Shown: piece by piece, positions 17,022-25,816 of the stretch
How positions within the stretch are numbered: the first letter of the stretch is position 1
Layout: each line of letters begins with the position of its first letter
DNA from: Marinagarivorans algicola
Lineage (GTDB): Bacteria; Pseudomonadota; Gammaproteobacteria; Pseudomonadales; Cellvibrionaceae
Assembly: GCF_001292705.1 (NCBI RefSeq)
Contig: NZ_LGAK01000001.1
Coordinates: forward strand, 186,001 to 250,000
Length of the DNA: 64,000 nucleotides
Reading direction: 5' to 3'
The notes under the pieces: model-generated
The model's database searches: none
Told to the model about the DNA's origin: nothing
The model's input: only the letters and a program-made list of their open reading frames with translations
Program-made: the position numbers and the translations under genes

Positions 17022-18251
17022 ATGTATAAGCGTCTACATAATCTAATCGGTTCTTCTGGTGCAAAAACAGCGTTAATATTTATTGGCGGTGATACCTTAA
17101 ATAAGGCAATCCCTTTTCTGTTACTTCCGTTAATTATTAACAAAACAACGGGATATGAATTTGGTTTGTATTCTCTGGGTATTCTATTTGTGCAGTTTTC
17201 TCAGGCCTTTTGCTTGTCCGGCATGAGCGCAAAAGTCATACTTGCCATTACTAAAAAGAAGCCTTTTGAATCTGTTTTGGGTGCCGGTTTACTGATAGCT
17301 ATTTTTTCAGCCTTATTATTAGCGGTGTTGTTAAAGTACTTTTCTGATCTGGAAGTGTTTTCAGGGTTCGAACTAAATAGTATTCTACTTTTAATACTCT
17401 CTGGTTTTTGCAATGCATTAGTTGCATTGTGTATGTCGGTATATCAAGCTCGTTTAGACGCATTTAGGTATGCATTATTACAGCTTACCCAAACGATTTT
17501 AGTTTTTCTATCTATAGTGACGGGTGTTTTATTATTCTCATTGAATACTGTGTGGATGTTAATCTTCTTTGCATCTTTTATTATGCTAGCGATACATTCG
17601 TATTTGATGTTTAGGGAAAGACTAGCTTACCGTAATGTTTTTGGCGAACTTGAAGAAAATGTGCGGTTTGCTTTGGCTCAGTTACCTCATGTTATGTCTA
17701 GTTGGGTGCGCTTGGGGTATGATCGTATGATTCTAGCATCCTTAGTTGGGGTTGTGGCTGTTGGTGGGTACTCGGCTGCTTTACAGGTGGGCTTAGTTGT
17801 TAGTGTTGTTGTGATGGGAATGAATAAATTCATGTCTCCTAAGATTTTGACAGCATTGTTTGCCGGTAGTAGCGTTGCTTCATATCTCCGTCGTGCATTT
17901 GCTGGGGTGCTAATTTTGTTTTGCATAGTCTCTGTTATGGGGGCGCTGTTGTTTTATTATTTCTTTCCCGTCGACTATCTTGAGTATACTTACCTAATCC
18001 CCGTTTTTTGTTTGGCATACGCTTTTCAGGGGGCGTATTTCCTAGTTGTAAACTTTTTACATTTCCATGATAAAAGCCATTTTATCTTTATTCCTTCGGT
18101 GGCTTCTTTGGTGGTGCATATTTTTATTGCACCTTTATTGATTGCAAAATATGGAGTTGCAGGTGGGGCGTTAGCTTTACTGGTAAGTTGGTTTTTACTA
18201 TTCACTTTCACATTAGTGTTAGTTTTTGCTGTGTCTAAGAGGTCGAAGTGA
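17022..18251 (+). CDS. Wzx-type polysaccharide flippase
   Basis: A 409-residue polytopic protein with about twelve hydrophobic helices, of the MATE/MOP flippase type. It would turn the undecaprenyl-linked repeat unit to the periplasmic side. There is little motif conservation in this family; the call rests on length, helix pattern (for example IFIGGDTLNKAIPFLLLPLI at the N-terminus) and position between the CMP-sugar gene and the transferase and polymerase genes. Four bases separate it from the upstream gene. Base composition becomes clearly AT-richer from here to 20.9 kb. Confidence 0.85.
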   Translation: MYKRLHNLIGSSGAKTALIFIGGDTLNKAIPFLLLPLIINKTTGYEFGLYSLGILFVQFSQAFCLSGMSAKVILAITKKKPFESVLGAGLLIAIFSALLLAVLLKYFSDLEVFSGFELNSILLLILSGFCNALVALCMSVYQARLDAFRYALLQLTQTILVFLSIVTGVLLFSLNTVWMLIFFASFIMLAIHSYLMFRERLAYRNVFGELEENVRFALAQLPHVMSSWVRLGYDRMILASLVGVVAVGGYSAALQVGLVVSVVVMGMNKFMSPKILTALFAGSSVASYLRRAFAGVLILFCIVSVMGALLFYYFFPVDYLEYTYLIPVFCLAYAFQGAYFLVVNFLHFHDKSHFIFIPSVASLVVHIFIAPLLIAKYGVAGGALALLVSWFLLFTFTLVLVFAVSKRSK

Positions 18252-19210
18252 TGCCGCCTGAAATAGTTTTTATAGAATCTCCTTTACAGCTTAAAAGTGC
18301 ACTTAGGATGACATCCAGTAGTGGTAATTTATTGATTGTTTGTCGTCTAAATGGTGAGGCCGAAAATGATTCTAGAATTAAGTCTTCTGCATGTGGTGCT
18401 GATATAGAATATCGCTTTATCGTCGCTCCTCCAGGCAGTGCTTGGGGACTGATGAAGCTTATTGTGCTTGCTGTTTATATTAGGTTAAGGCAGGTTTTTA
18501 GTGTTAAGTGCTCGACTGTTTTTATCGGGGACTATCGTGCATTTTGGATGAGGATTTGTGCGTCCTTCTTTAGTTTAAGGTCTATAAATATCTTAGACGA
18601 TGGTATGGCAACAATTCATGTTGTTTCTAAGTTAGATGAGTCTCTTGTTAAACAGGGGGGGCTGTTGCGTTTATTGATGCCTTCGGTGTGTTTTTATACC
18701 GCATTTAACATAAAAGCAGAGAAGGTTGATATCGTATATCTTCCTGTAGAGCGTTTTACTGATGATCGTGATACTGATAGCTCTGTTGCATACTTTATTG
18801 GTGCCCCTCTTGTTGAAAAAGGCATAGTTACAGCGCAGAGCTATAAATCCTTAATGGCCGATGTCGCAGAATATTTTTATCACAAACACCGTTCTATTAA
18901 AAAAGTTGTATATGTCCCACACAGGGCCGAGCTTGAAGAAAACTACTCGGCAAGTGTTGATGGGCTGAATCTATTTACCGTGAAATCTCTCAATGAAGAT
19001 GTCGAGTCATATATGCAAAAACTGAAGATGGCACCTGCATGCGCGGCATCATTTTATTCAACGGCTTTATTTATGTTGAGAGAGAGTGGTTTTGACGTCA
19101 TATCATTTAAAATTCCTTTGGATTTTGTTGCGCTAAAATTTTCAAAAGATATTGATCAGGTGTATGATTTTTATCATGTGTTAAATAATGTTGAGGTGGT
19201 TGAGTTATGA
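18251..19210 (+). CDS. Candidate nonulosonic-acid transferase (sialyltransferase-motif protein)
   Basis: A 319-residue protein I could not place in a family outright. It shows the ordered short motifs shared by bacterial sialyltransferase families such as GT52 and GT38: DDG at residues 116-118, a His in YVPHRAE (H224; the classical form is HP), and a Ser-Thr pair at 270-271 in SFYSTAL. IGDYRAFW before the first motif also fits a GT-B fold. With CMP-sugar synthesis upstream and no other candidate in the operon, transfer of the nonulosonate onto the repeat unit is the best guess. ATG 18251 overlaps the flippase stop; GAGG lies upstream. Confidence 0.6.
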   Translation: MPPEIVFIESPLQLKSALRMTSSSGNLLIVCRLNGEAENDSRIKSSACGADIEYRFIVAPPGSAWGLMKLIVLAVYIRLRQVFSVKCSTVFIGDYRAFWMRICASFFSLRSINILDDGMATIHVVSKLDESLVKQGGLLRLLMPSVCFYTAFNIKAEKVDIVYLPVERFTDDRDTDSSVAYFIGAPLVEKGIVTAQSYKSLMADVAEYFYHKHRSIKKVVYVPHRAELEENYSASVDGLNLFTVKSLNEDVESYMQKLKMAPACAASFYSTALFMLRESGFDVISFKIPLDFVALKFSKDIDQVYDFYHVLNNVEVVEL

Positions 19211-19689
19211 GATTTTTGCGCAACATGATGACATATTTTTGGAGTTTTTGGGCGCGTACATCACTAGGCGGTGGCCGACCTAAGGTGAATGCATTGTCGC
19301 GCTTTACAAAAAATACATATATTGGCGATGATTGTCACTTTAACGGCTTTAAAGTTTTAGGTGTTGGTAGGGTCACTATTGGTAAGGGATTTCATAGTGG
19401 CAGTGGCTGCAAGGTGATTACTGATGTACATAACTATAATGGTACCGCTTTACCGTACGATAATACATATATCACCAAAGATGTATCTATCGGCGATTAT
19501 GTTTGGCTTGGGCAAGATGTTACAGTGCTCGGTGGCGTAGTAATTGGTGAGGGTGTAATTGTTCAAGCGGGTAGTGTTGTTGTATGTGATATTCCTGCAT
19601 TAAGTATAGCTGGCGGTCACCCCGCTACCGTCTTTTCTATGAGAGATGAGTCACATTACTTCACTATTAAGAGTAAGGAGTTTACTTGA
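19207..19689 (+). CDS. Hexapeptide-repeat O-acetyltransferase
   Basis: A 160-residue left-handed beta-helix acyltransferase of the NodL/LacA/WbbJ type. Hexapeptide repeats run through YIGDDCHFNGFKV, TIGKGFHSGSGC and VSIGDYVWLGQDVTVLGGVV. The acetyl-CoA site includes VIVQAGSVV and GGHPATV. The His in DVHNYNG is the likely catalytic base. It probably O-acetylates the repeat unit. Coupled to the upstream gene by a four-base overlap and to the polymerase gene by a one-base overlap. Confidence 0.85.
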   Translation: MRFLRNMMTYFWSFWARTSLGGGRPKVNALSRFTKNTYIGDDCHFNGFKVLGVGRVTIGKGFHSGSGCKVITDVHNYNGTALPYDNTYITKDVSIGDYVWLGQDVTVLGGVVIGEGVIVQAGSVVVCDIPALSIAGGHPATVFSMRDESHYFTIKSKEFT

Positions 19690-20867
19690 TGATCTTGGGG
19701 TTTTTTTTTCTCACATTAGCACTTTTTTTTGTATTGTGGGTGTATATCCTAACTGGTGAAATCAAAAAGCCCACTGTTTTATATTCTTTGTCATTGATAA
19801 CTATATTTTATACGCCATCACTGTATTTTTATTTTGGTGGTACTACATATCGTTTTTTTAATAATGAATCATTAGTGTTGTTTTTTCACATAGGCGGGGT
19901 GTTTTTATTTATTTATGGACTGTTGATGTTTTTTATTCGCCTCATTTTTTCCCCTTCTGGTAATATTAGATTTCAGTCCACTGTTCTAATTAAAATATAT
20001 TTTTCGTTCTTTGTCGGTATTATAGTTGTGTATTACGCTATGTACTTTAAATCTATGCCTTTAATGTACTTTTTGATTTCTGGTGAAATGATAGATAGGC
20101 CCGATTTGACAGGGAGTATCCCTCATTTCTATACAATATCTAGCTTAGTTATGGTGTATCTTGGTTCTACATATTTCTACTATTTCGATGCTATTTGTAG
20201 CAAATATCTGCATGTAGTTATTAATTTGTTAATGTGTTTTATTTATGTTATGGCTGGCCATAAAGGATTTGTTGTTTATTATTGTCTTTTTTTATGGGTC
20301 TTCGTTTTCAAACTCTCAGTTGATTTCAAAATATTTGCTATTTTCTTTGCTTTACTTTTTGTCTATATGCTAACTAAGGGCATAACTCATATAGATGCAG
20401 ATGTGTTGGCGTATATGATGGACTCTCCTTTTCGTCGTTTCTTTGTTACTCAGGGGACAGGGTTTATTCATCGTTTGGACCTTCTTGAATTTGGAGGTGT
20501 TATTGAGCATGTGAGGGGGATAAAGTTTGCTGTTTTTCAGAAGATGTATAATGTGTCTTTTGATGGTTCTGCTCCAACATTTTATACCGGCGATCTTATC
20601 GTCAAATACGGGTATCCGTTTTCTATATTGATATTTATATTTATATCTTCTGGATTATTGTTCTTCTGTCAATGTATTACTAAGTTGAGTTGTAATAAAC
20701 ATTTGTTTTTATTTTGGAATTTCTACGTAATTACATTCCTCATTAGTATGGCTGAGATAAGTTTTTCAAGTAGTATTAGGATTCTACTAGTTATTATAAA
20801 CTTAATTATTGTTTATAGTTTAGGTCGCATAACCATGCTTAAGACTTCTGTATATCGGCTAGATTGA
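19689..20867 (+). CDS. Wzy-type O-unit polymerase
   Basis: A 392-residue integral membrane protein with about ten to twelve hydrophobic segments, very rich in Phe, Tyr, Ile and Leu. A larger periplasmic loop lies around residues 225-310 (FFVTQGTGFIHRLDLLEFGG). Wzy proteins have little sequence conservation, so the call rests on topology and on its place as last gene of the operon beside wzx. It would join lipid-linked repeat units in the periplasm, with Wzz setting the length. Low GC marks it as the most foreign-looking gene here. Confidence 0.75.
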   Translation: MILGFFFLTLALFFVLWVYILTGEIKKPTVLYSLSLITIFYTPSLYFYFGGTTYRFFNNESLVLFFHIGGVFLFIYGLLMFFIRLIFSPSGNIRFQSTVLIKIYFSFFVGIIVVYYAMYFKSMPLMYFLISGEMIDRPDLTGSIPHFYTISSLVMVYLGSTYFYYFDAICSKYLHVVINLLMCFIYVMAGHKGFVVYYCLFLWVFVFKLSVDFKIFAIFFALLFVYMLTKGITHIDADVLAYMMDSPFRRFFVTQGTGFIHRLDLLEFGGVIEHVRGIKFAVFQKMYNVSFDGSAPTFYTGDLIVKYGYPFSILIFIFISSGLLFFCQCITKLSCNKHLFLFWNFYVITFLISMAEISFSSSIRILLVIINLIIVYSLGRITMLKTSVYRLD

Positions 20868-20908
20868 TGAACCTGTATGCATTCCCCCTAATTTCATGAT
20901 GGTTTTTA

Positions 20909-21961
20909 ATGGGTATTTTTTATGAAGAGGTCAGTGCTCTGAAATATTTAGTCACCGGCGCTGCTGGCTTTATTGGCTTTTTTGTTGTGCAGCGTTTAGT
21001 TGCACAGGGGCATAATGTAATAGGTATTGATAACCTGAATGACTATTACGATGTGAATTTAAAGCTAGCGCGCTTAGCCGAGCTAAAGCCTTTAGCGGGC
21101 TTTACATTTATGCAATTAGATTTGGCCGACCGTGAAGGTATTGCCGCTTTATTTGAGTCGCAGCAATTTGACCGCGTGATTCATTTAGCGGCGCAAGCGG
21201 GTGTGCGTTATTCGCTCGATAACCCGCTGGCCTATGCCGATAGTAATTTGGTGGGGCATTTAACCATTTTAGAAGGCTGCCGCAATACCCAAGTTAAGCA
21301 CTTGGTGTATGCCAGCAGCAGCAGTGTGTATGGCTTAAATACTAAAACGCCCTTTAGCACAAGCGATAGTGTCGATCACCCGATATCGCTCTATGCGGCC
21401 AGTAAAAAAGCGAATGAGCTAATGAGTCATACCTATTCGCATTTATACCAAGTGCCTACCACCGGTTTACGCTTTTTTACTGTTTACGGCCCTTGGGGCC
21501 GGCCCGATATGGCCTTGTTTAAGTTTACTAAGGCCATTTTGGCGGGCGAAGCCATTGATATTTATAACAACGGCAAGCTAAGCCGCGACTTTACCTATAT
21601 CGATGATATTGTTGAAGGCGTCATGCGTATACAAAATGTAATACCCCAAGGTAAAGGCGTAGATGCGCAAGGCAATGCGTGGACGCCCGAAACCGGCAGC
21701 CCAGCCAATAGTAGCGCACCCTATGCGGTGTACAATATCGGCAACGGCAACCCGGTTAAATTAATGGATTTTATTACGGCATTAGAGGCGGCTTTAGGCG
21801 TAGAGGCCAAAAAGAACTTTATGCCCATGCAGCCAGGCGATGTTTACCAAACCTATGCCGATACCCAAGGCCTAGAGACCGCTACAGGCCACACGCCTGC
21901 GGTTGGCGTTAAAGAGGGTGTGGCTAGGTTTGTTGAGTGGTATAAGGCGTTTTACGGGTAA
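20909..21961 (+). CDS. UDP-glucuronate 4-epimerase-like NAD-dependent epimerase
   Basis: A 350-residue extended SDR that should interconvert UDP-glucuronate and UDP-galacturonate. It has YLVTGAAGFIGFFV, DNLNDYYDVNLK, HLAAQAGVRYSL, SSSSVYG, YAASKKANE (catalytic Tyr-Lys) and RFFTVYGPWGRPDMA, typical of GlcA epimerases. Homologues normally begin MKYLVTG; here that Met codon is a CTG at 20939 preceded by AGAGG at good spacing, while the ATG at 20909 adds ten residues and has only a weak site. Codon use returns to the GC-richer host style. Ugd, its donor enzyme, lies at 24474. Confidence 0.9.
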   Translation: MGIFYEEVSALKYLVTGAAGFIGFFVVQRLVAQGHNVIGIDNLNDYYDVNLKLARLAELKPLAGFTFMQLDLADREGIAALFESQQFDRVIHLAAQAGVRYSLDNPLAYADSNLVGHLTILEGCRNTQVKHLVYASSSSVYGLNTKTPFSTSDSVDHPISLYAASKKANELMSHTYSHLYQVPTTGLRFFTVYGPWGRPDMALFKFTKAILAGEAIDIYNNGKLSRDFTYIDDIVEGVMRIQNVIPQGKGVDAQGNAWTPETGSPANSSAPYAVYNIGNGNPVKLMDFITALEAALGVEAKKNFMPMQPGDVYQTYADTQGLETATGHTPAVGVKEGVARFVEWYKAFYG

Positions 21962-22069
21962 AAATGTCGGAAATGGTTTTGTTGCAAGAATGCTTCGCGC
22001 GAGTGGAGCATACCGTACTTTCCCAGTATCAAGCTCCGCTATAGCAGTGCTCCGGTTTCTTGACTCTGG

Positions 22070-23626
22070 TTATCCTAATTTCTGCGCTTCTAGCGCAACT
22101 ACTTGCCTTTGCACCTTACTAAATTCGACCCCAATACCATAAATAGCCCACCCCTCACGCACATATTTTTGCGCATAATTATTCGCCTTAATTTGTGCCA
22201 AGGCATTGCCTAAGGGTTTATCGTCGACTACTTTAAATTCAAAAATAAACGTCGTGTTATTAAATTGAATGGCCATATCCACTTTACCGTTAACACTGGC
22301 CTCTTCCACGGTTACATGCAAGCCCAAAGCGGCGAAGTGGCTGTAAAAGATGCTGGCATAGTGGCCTTCGTAATTATTTAAAGGATTATTTCGGTACCAG
22401 TCGTGGGGGATGCTGGCGTATAGGGCTTTTAAATGGGTGGCGAGTAATTCAAAGTTGCAGGTTTTTAGGGCTTTTAATAAGGTAGATCGCGTTTTAGTAA
22501 CGGCACTAATACTAAAACCTTGGGTGGGTAGCAGGGCTTTATTAAGACTAACTTCTACCTCAACATTGGGGTAACTCAGGGTGTATTCCCAAATGCCGGG
22601 GATGGGTTCATCCGCCGCCGCAATGGTTAAATAACCGGTTTGAAATAACAGTGCTTCGGTGCCTATGGCATCTACATCAAAATGGCCGAGTAAATCTTGG
22701 TCGGAATGTAGGGCGGCTAAATCTAGCGTATTAATTTGCCGCTTGCCCAATTCTTTGATTAAAAAAGTCGGCGTGGCGCTTTCAAACCAAAAGGGTTTAA
22801 ATTGTCGCTCTTGCAGCAATAAAAGCACATCAAACGGATTATACACCGACGTACCTAGCCAATTGTAGCCGTTATACCACGTGCGTATTTTGTCGCGGTC
22901 TAGGCCTTCTAGCTCCGGTTTAAATACTTCATCGATATCGTCGTCGGTATAACCACAAATAGCCGAATACTCTGGGCTTAAGGTAATATCGCGCAGATTA
23001 TTCAAACCACTAAACAGGCTCACCTTACTAAATTTACTCACACCCGTTAGCAGCACAAATTTTAAAAATGGGTCGGCGTCTTTTATTACGCTGTATAAGT
23101 TTTTTAAACCTTCGCGGTTTTGCGTGGCAATGTCGGTATTTTCGATATTATCTAAAATAGGTTTGTCGTATTCGTCGATCAGCAATACAGCGCCTTGGCC
23201 GTATTTTTGGTGGGCGGCCATTAATAAACTGCGAAAATTACCGGGTATATCTAATGCTGTGTTGGCGGGTAGGCCTAAACGTTCGCGGTTGTCGCTCAGT
23301 TGCTGGTTGATGCGGTCATCTAATGATGCACGCCCTTGTACCACGCCATCACCAAAACCAAAACGCACCACAGGGTAGGTTGTTTGCCAGTCCCACTTAT
23401 CGTCAATAAACAGGCCTTTAAATAAAGCACGCTGACCTTCAAATAATTGCTGTAAGGTGTCTAAAAACAAGCTCTTACCAAAGCGGCGCGGACGGGACAA
23501 AAAGTAGAACTTACCCTGCTCTATTAGCGCATGGGCATAGGGCGTTTTATCAACATAATAATAGCCGCCGTTAATAATCTCGCTTAATGATTGAATGCCA
23601 ATGGGGAGCTTGCGTTTAGTTGTCAT
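22070..23626 (-). CDS. AAA-ATPase with C-terminal PD-(D/E)XK nuclease domain
   Basis: A 518-residue protein of the common AAA_31-like plus PDDEXK_9 (DUF1703) type. It begins KLPIGIQSLSEIINGGYYYVDKT, has a Walker A-like RPRRFGKSLFLDTL at about residue 46 and a Walker B LLIDEYDKPILDN at about 148. The C-terminus holds the nuclease core GKVDMAIQFNNTTFIFEFKVV, with Asp and Glu-Phe-Lys. These proteins are abundant, often repeated within a genome, and of unknown role; mobile or defence-linked roles have been proposed. It is opposite to the glycan genes and likely inserted between the epimerase and ugd genes. Confidence 0.9.
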   Translation of the reverse strand: MTTKRKLPIGIQSLSEIINGGYYYVDKTPYAHALIEQGKFYFLSRPRRFGKSLFLDTLQQLFEGQRALFKGLFIDDKWDWQTTYPVVRFGFGDGVVQGRASLDDRINQQLSDNRERLGLPANTALDIPGNFRSLLMAAHQKYGQGAVLLIDEYDKPILDNIENTDIATQNREGLKNLYSVIKDADPFLKFVLLTGVSKFSKVSLFSGLNNLRDITLSPEYSAICGYTDDDIDEVFKPELEGLDRDKIRTWYNGYNWLGTSVYNPFDVLLLLQERQFKPFWFESATPTFLIKELGKRQINTLDLAALHSDQDLLGHFDVDAIGTEALLFQTGYLTIAAADEPIPGIWEYTLSYPNVEVEVSLNKALLPTQGFSISAVTKTRSTLLKALKTCNFELLATHLKALYASIPHDWYRNNPLNNYEGHYASIFYSHFAALGLHVTVEEASVNGKVDMAIQFNNTTFIFEFKVVDDKPLGNALAQIKANNYAQKYVREGWAIYGIGVEFSKVQRQVVALEAQKLG

Positions 23627-23840
23627 GTGCTGTGCCTGTACGTGAATACTGGTACGCAGTATAACAGCTAAAGCGGGGCTTTAGCTGTGTGCTATGGCGG
23701 CATTGATGTGCGTAGTGACTTAGAGGATAGGGGTGTTATTACCAGAGGGGGACTTTTTTGAGGCTTTATAGCGTACTGCTGACTGCAGTGTTCAGCAGGG
23801 CGATGTATCTCTTTCGGCATACCGAGTGCCGCCTCTATCA

Positions 23841-23876
23841 TTACAATTTCTGAGCTTCTAGTGCAACGATCTGCCT
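23841..23876 (-). pseudogene. C-terminal scrap of another AAA/PD-(D/E)XK gene
   Basis: On the minus strand these 36 bases read RQIVALEAQKL and stop, matching the last residues (RQVVALEAQKLG) of the intact protein at 22070. Nothing upstream of it continues the homology. Confidence 0.7.
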
Positions 23877-23905
23877 GTTCTAGTAGAGTAGAGTAGAGTG
23901 TGCAT

Positions 23906-24224
23906 TTATAATTGCTGTGTTTCAAATGCCACAATTTGCTGATCAGTTTTGCTAAACTCAACCCCTATGCCCCAAACTTCGGCTGTTTGGTGTCGGTACT
24001 TCTCGGCGCAATTGTTATCAATAATTTGCTGCAGGGCTTTGCCCGTGGCTTGTTCTTTTACCACTTTAAATTCAAAAATAAAGGTTTTATGGTTGTATTG
24101 AATCGCCATATCCACTTTGCCGTTAACACTGGCATCTTTTACAGCCACGTGCAACCCTAGGGCGGCAAAGTGGCGGTATTATGCAAATTGTCCAAAATAG
24201 AATTGTCGTATTTATCGGTCATGG
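23906..24224 (-). pseudogene. Internally deleted AAA/PD-(D/E)XK paralogue
   Basis: The 3' part (23906-24165) encodes the nuclease end, HFAALGLHVAVKDASVNGKV then DMAIQYNHKTFIFEFKVV and VAFETQQL, with the catalytic residues intact. Immediately upstream (about 24183-24224) the frame changes and reads TDKYDNSILDNLHNT, matching the Walker B stretch of the intact gene. Some 250-300 codons between them are deleted with a frameshift at the join, and the N-terminal third is absent. The remaining sequence up to ugd holds only a 40-codon frame on the minus strand (24225-24347) that I do not recognise. Confidence 0.8.
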
Positions 24225-24473
24225 CTACGATATCGAGATCGTACGTTGCTTCGCGTCATTATGGACTTCGCTGAATAAAGGGGTAAAGCCACCAAGAATC
24301 TCAATGGCGCTCTGGACTTTACGGTTTACGTGACCCAAGCTCTCCAACCTCCATATGTTGGGCAAAAGCACATTAATGCCTATCCATTTGTGTTTTTTGC
24401 ATTAAAATATGCCGCCTAACTAGCGCTTTTTACATTGGGCTAAAGATTAAAAAATAAAGAGCAAAGAGTACAT

Positions 24474-25646
24474 ATGAAAATTGCAATTGCAGGTACAGGC
24501 TATGTGGGCCTTTCGAATGCGGTATTATTGGCTCAGCACAACACTGTGGTGGCGTTAGATATTGTACAGGCCAAAGTAGATTTAATTAATAACAAAAAGT
24601 CCCCAATAGACGATAAAGAGCTACAGCAATACTTGGCCCAGGCCCCGCTAAGCTTGCGCGCCACGACCGACAAGCACGAAGCTTACGAGGACGCGGCGTT
24701 TGTGGTTATTGCCACCCCTACCGACTATGACCCAGATACCAATTATTTTAATACAGGCAGCGTAGAGGCGGTTATTAAAGAGGTGATGGCGATAAACCCT
24801 AATGCTGTAATGGTGGTTAAATCGACCGTGCCGGTCGGTTTTGTTGAGCGCATTAAAGCAGAGCTGGGTACTAATAATGTGATGTTCTCGCCGGAGTTTT
24901 TGCGAGAAGGCAAGGCACTGTACGACAACCTGCACCCCTCGCGTGTGGTTGTGGGCGAGCAATCAGAGCGCGCTAAGCTCTTTGCAGGCCTATTAGTGGC
25001 CGGAGCCCTAAAGCCCGCCGATGATATACCCGTACTGTTTACCGACAGTACCGAGGCCGAGGCTATTAAGCTATTTGCCAATACCTATTTGGCAATGCGA
25101 GTGGCTTATTTTAACGAGCTAGATACCTACGCCGAAAGCCATGGGCTTAATAGCCGCCAAATTATCGAAGGCATAGGCCTAGACCCACGTATTGGTAACC
25201 ACTACAACAACCCAAGCTTTGGTTATGGTGGCTATTGTTTACCCAAAGACACTAAGCAATTATTGGCCAATTATAACGAGGTGCCCAATAATATTATCCG
25301 CGCCATTGTTGACTCTAACACCACCCGTAAAGACTTTATTGCCGATGCTATTGTGCGCAAAAACCCCAAGCGTGTGGGCATTTACCGTTTAATTATGAAG
25401 GCCGGCTCCGATAACTTTAGGGCCTCGTCTATTCAGGGCGTCATGAAGCGTATTAAAGCCAAGGGCATCGAGGTGGTTATTTATGAACCCGTATTAACAC
25501 AAACTGAGTTTTTTAACTCTGCGGTTATGACAGACTTAGTTGAATTTAAAAATACCTGCGATGTGATTGTGGCTAACCGCATGGTTGATGATATTAAAGA
25601 TGTCGCCGATAAGGTGTATACCCGCGATTTATTTGGCAGCGATTAG
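24474..25646 (+). CDS. ugd: UDP-glucose 6-dehydrogenase
   Basis: A 390-residue enzyme oxidising UDP-glucose to UDP-glucuronate with two NAD. The Rossmann site is GTGYVG at residues 7-12; [20 protein letters not shown] and the catalytic Cys255 in [12 protein letters not shown] are all present. The size matches the short E. coli-type Ugd. It feeds the UDP-GlcA 4-epimerase 2.5 kb upstream, and the two were probably adjacent before the AAA/nuclease genes intruded. The start follows a GAGCAAAGAG stretch. Confidence 0.95.
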   Translation: MKIAIAGTGYVGLSNAVLLAQHNTVVALDIVQAKVDLINNKKSPIDDKELQQYLAQAPLSLRATTDKHEAYEDAAFVVIATPTDYDPDTNYFNTGSVEAVIKEVMAINPNAVMVVKSTVPVGFVERIKAELGTNNVMFSPEFLREGKALYDNLHPSRVVVGEQSERAKLFAGLLVAGALKPADDIPVLFTDSTEAEAIKLFANTYLAMRVAYFNELDTYAESHGLNSRQIIEGIGLDPRIGNHYNNPSFGYGGYCLPKDTKQLLANYNEVPNNIIRAIVDSNTTRKDFIADAIVRKNPKRVGIYRLIMKAGSDNFRASSIQGVMKRIKAKGIEVVIYEPVLTQTEFFNSAVMTDLVEFKNTCDVIVANRMVDDIKDVADKVYTRDLFGSD

Positions 25647-25690
25647 CCGCTGTTGTATCTTTAGCGCTCAATAATATACCGCGTATCAAG

Positions 25691-25720
25691 CATGTTATCT
25701 ATGCGTATATAGATAACATG
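25691..25720. repeat. Perfect 12-bp inverted repeat between ugd and rmlA
   Basis: CATGTTATCTAT and ATAGATAACATG are separated by GCGTAT, 45 bases after the ugd stop. There is no T run, so an operator or processing hairpin is as likely as a terminator. Confidence 0.75.
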
Positions 25721-25816
25721 CGCATAATGGGTAGGCTCATAAGATATCGCTTTACGTATTGGTGCCTTTTTGTTCGAACTTTGCTACTCTGGTTCTAACA
25801 ACATTTAGGAGGTGTT

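Noticed and set aside
24225-24347. 40-codon minus-strand frame with a TTG start behind GGAGG
   Set aside because: Short, unrecognised and embedded in decayed DNA; kept only as a note in the pseudogene entry.
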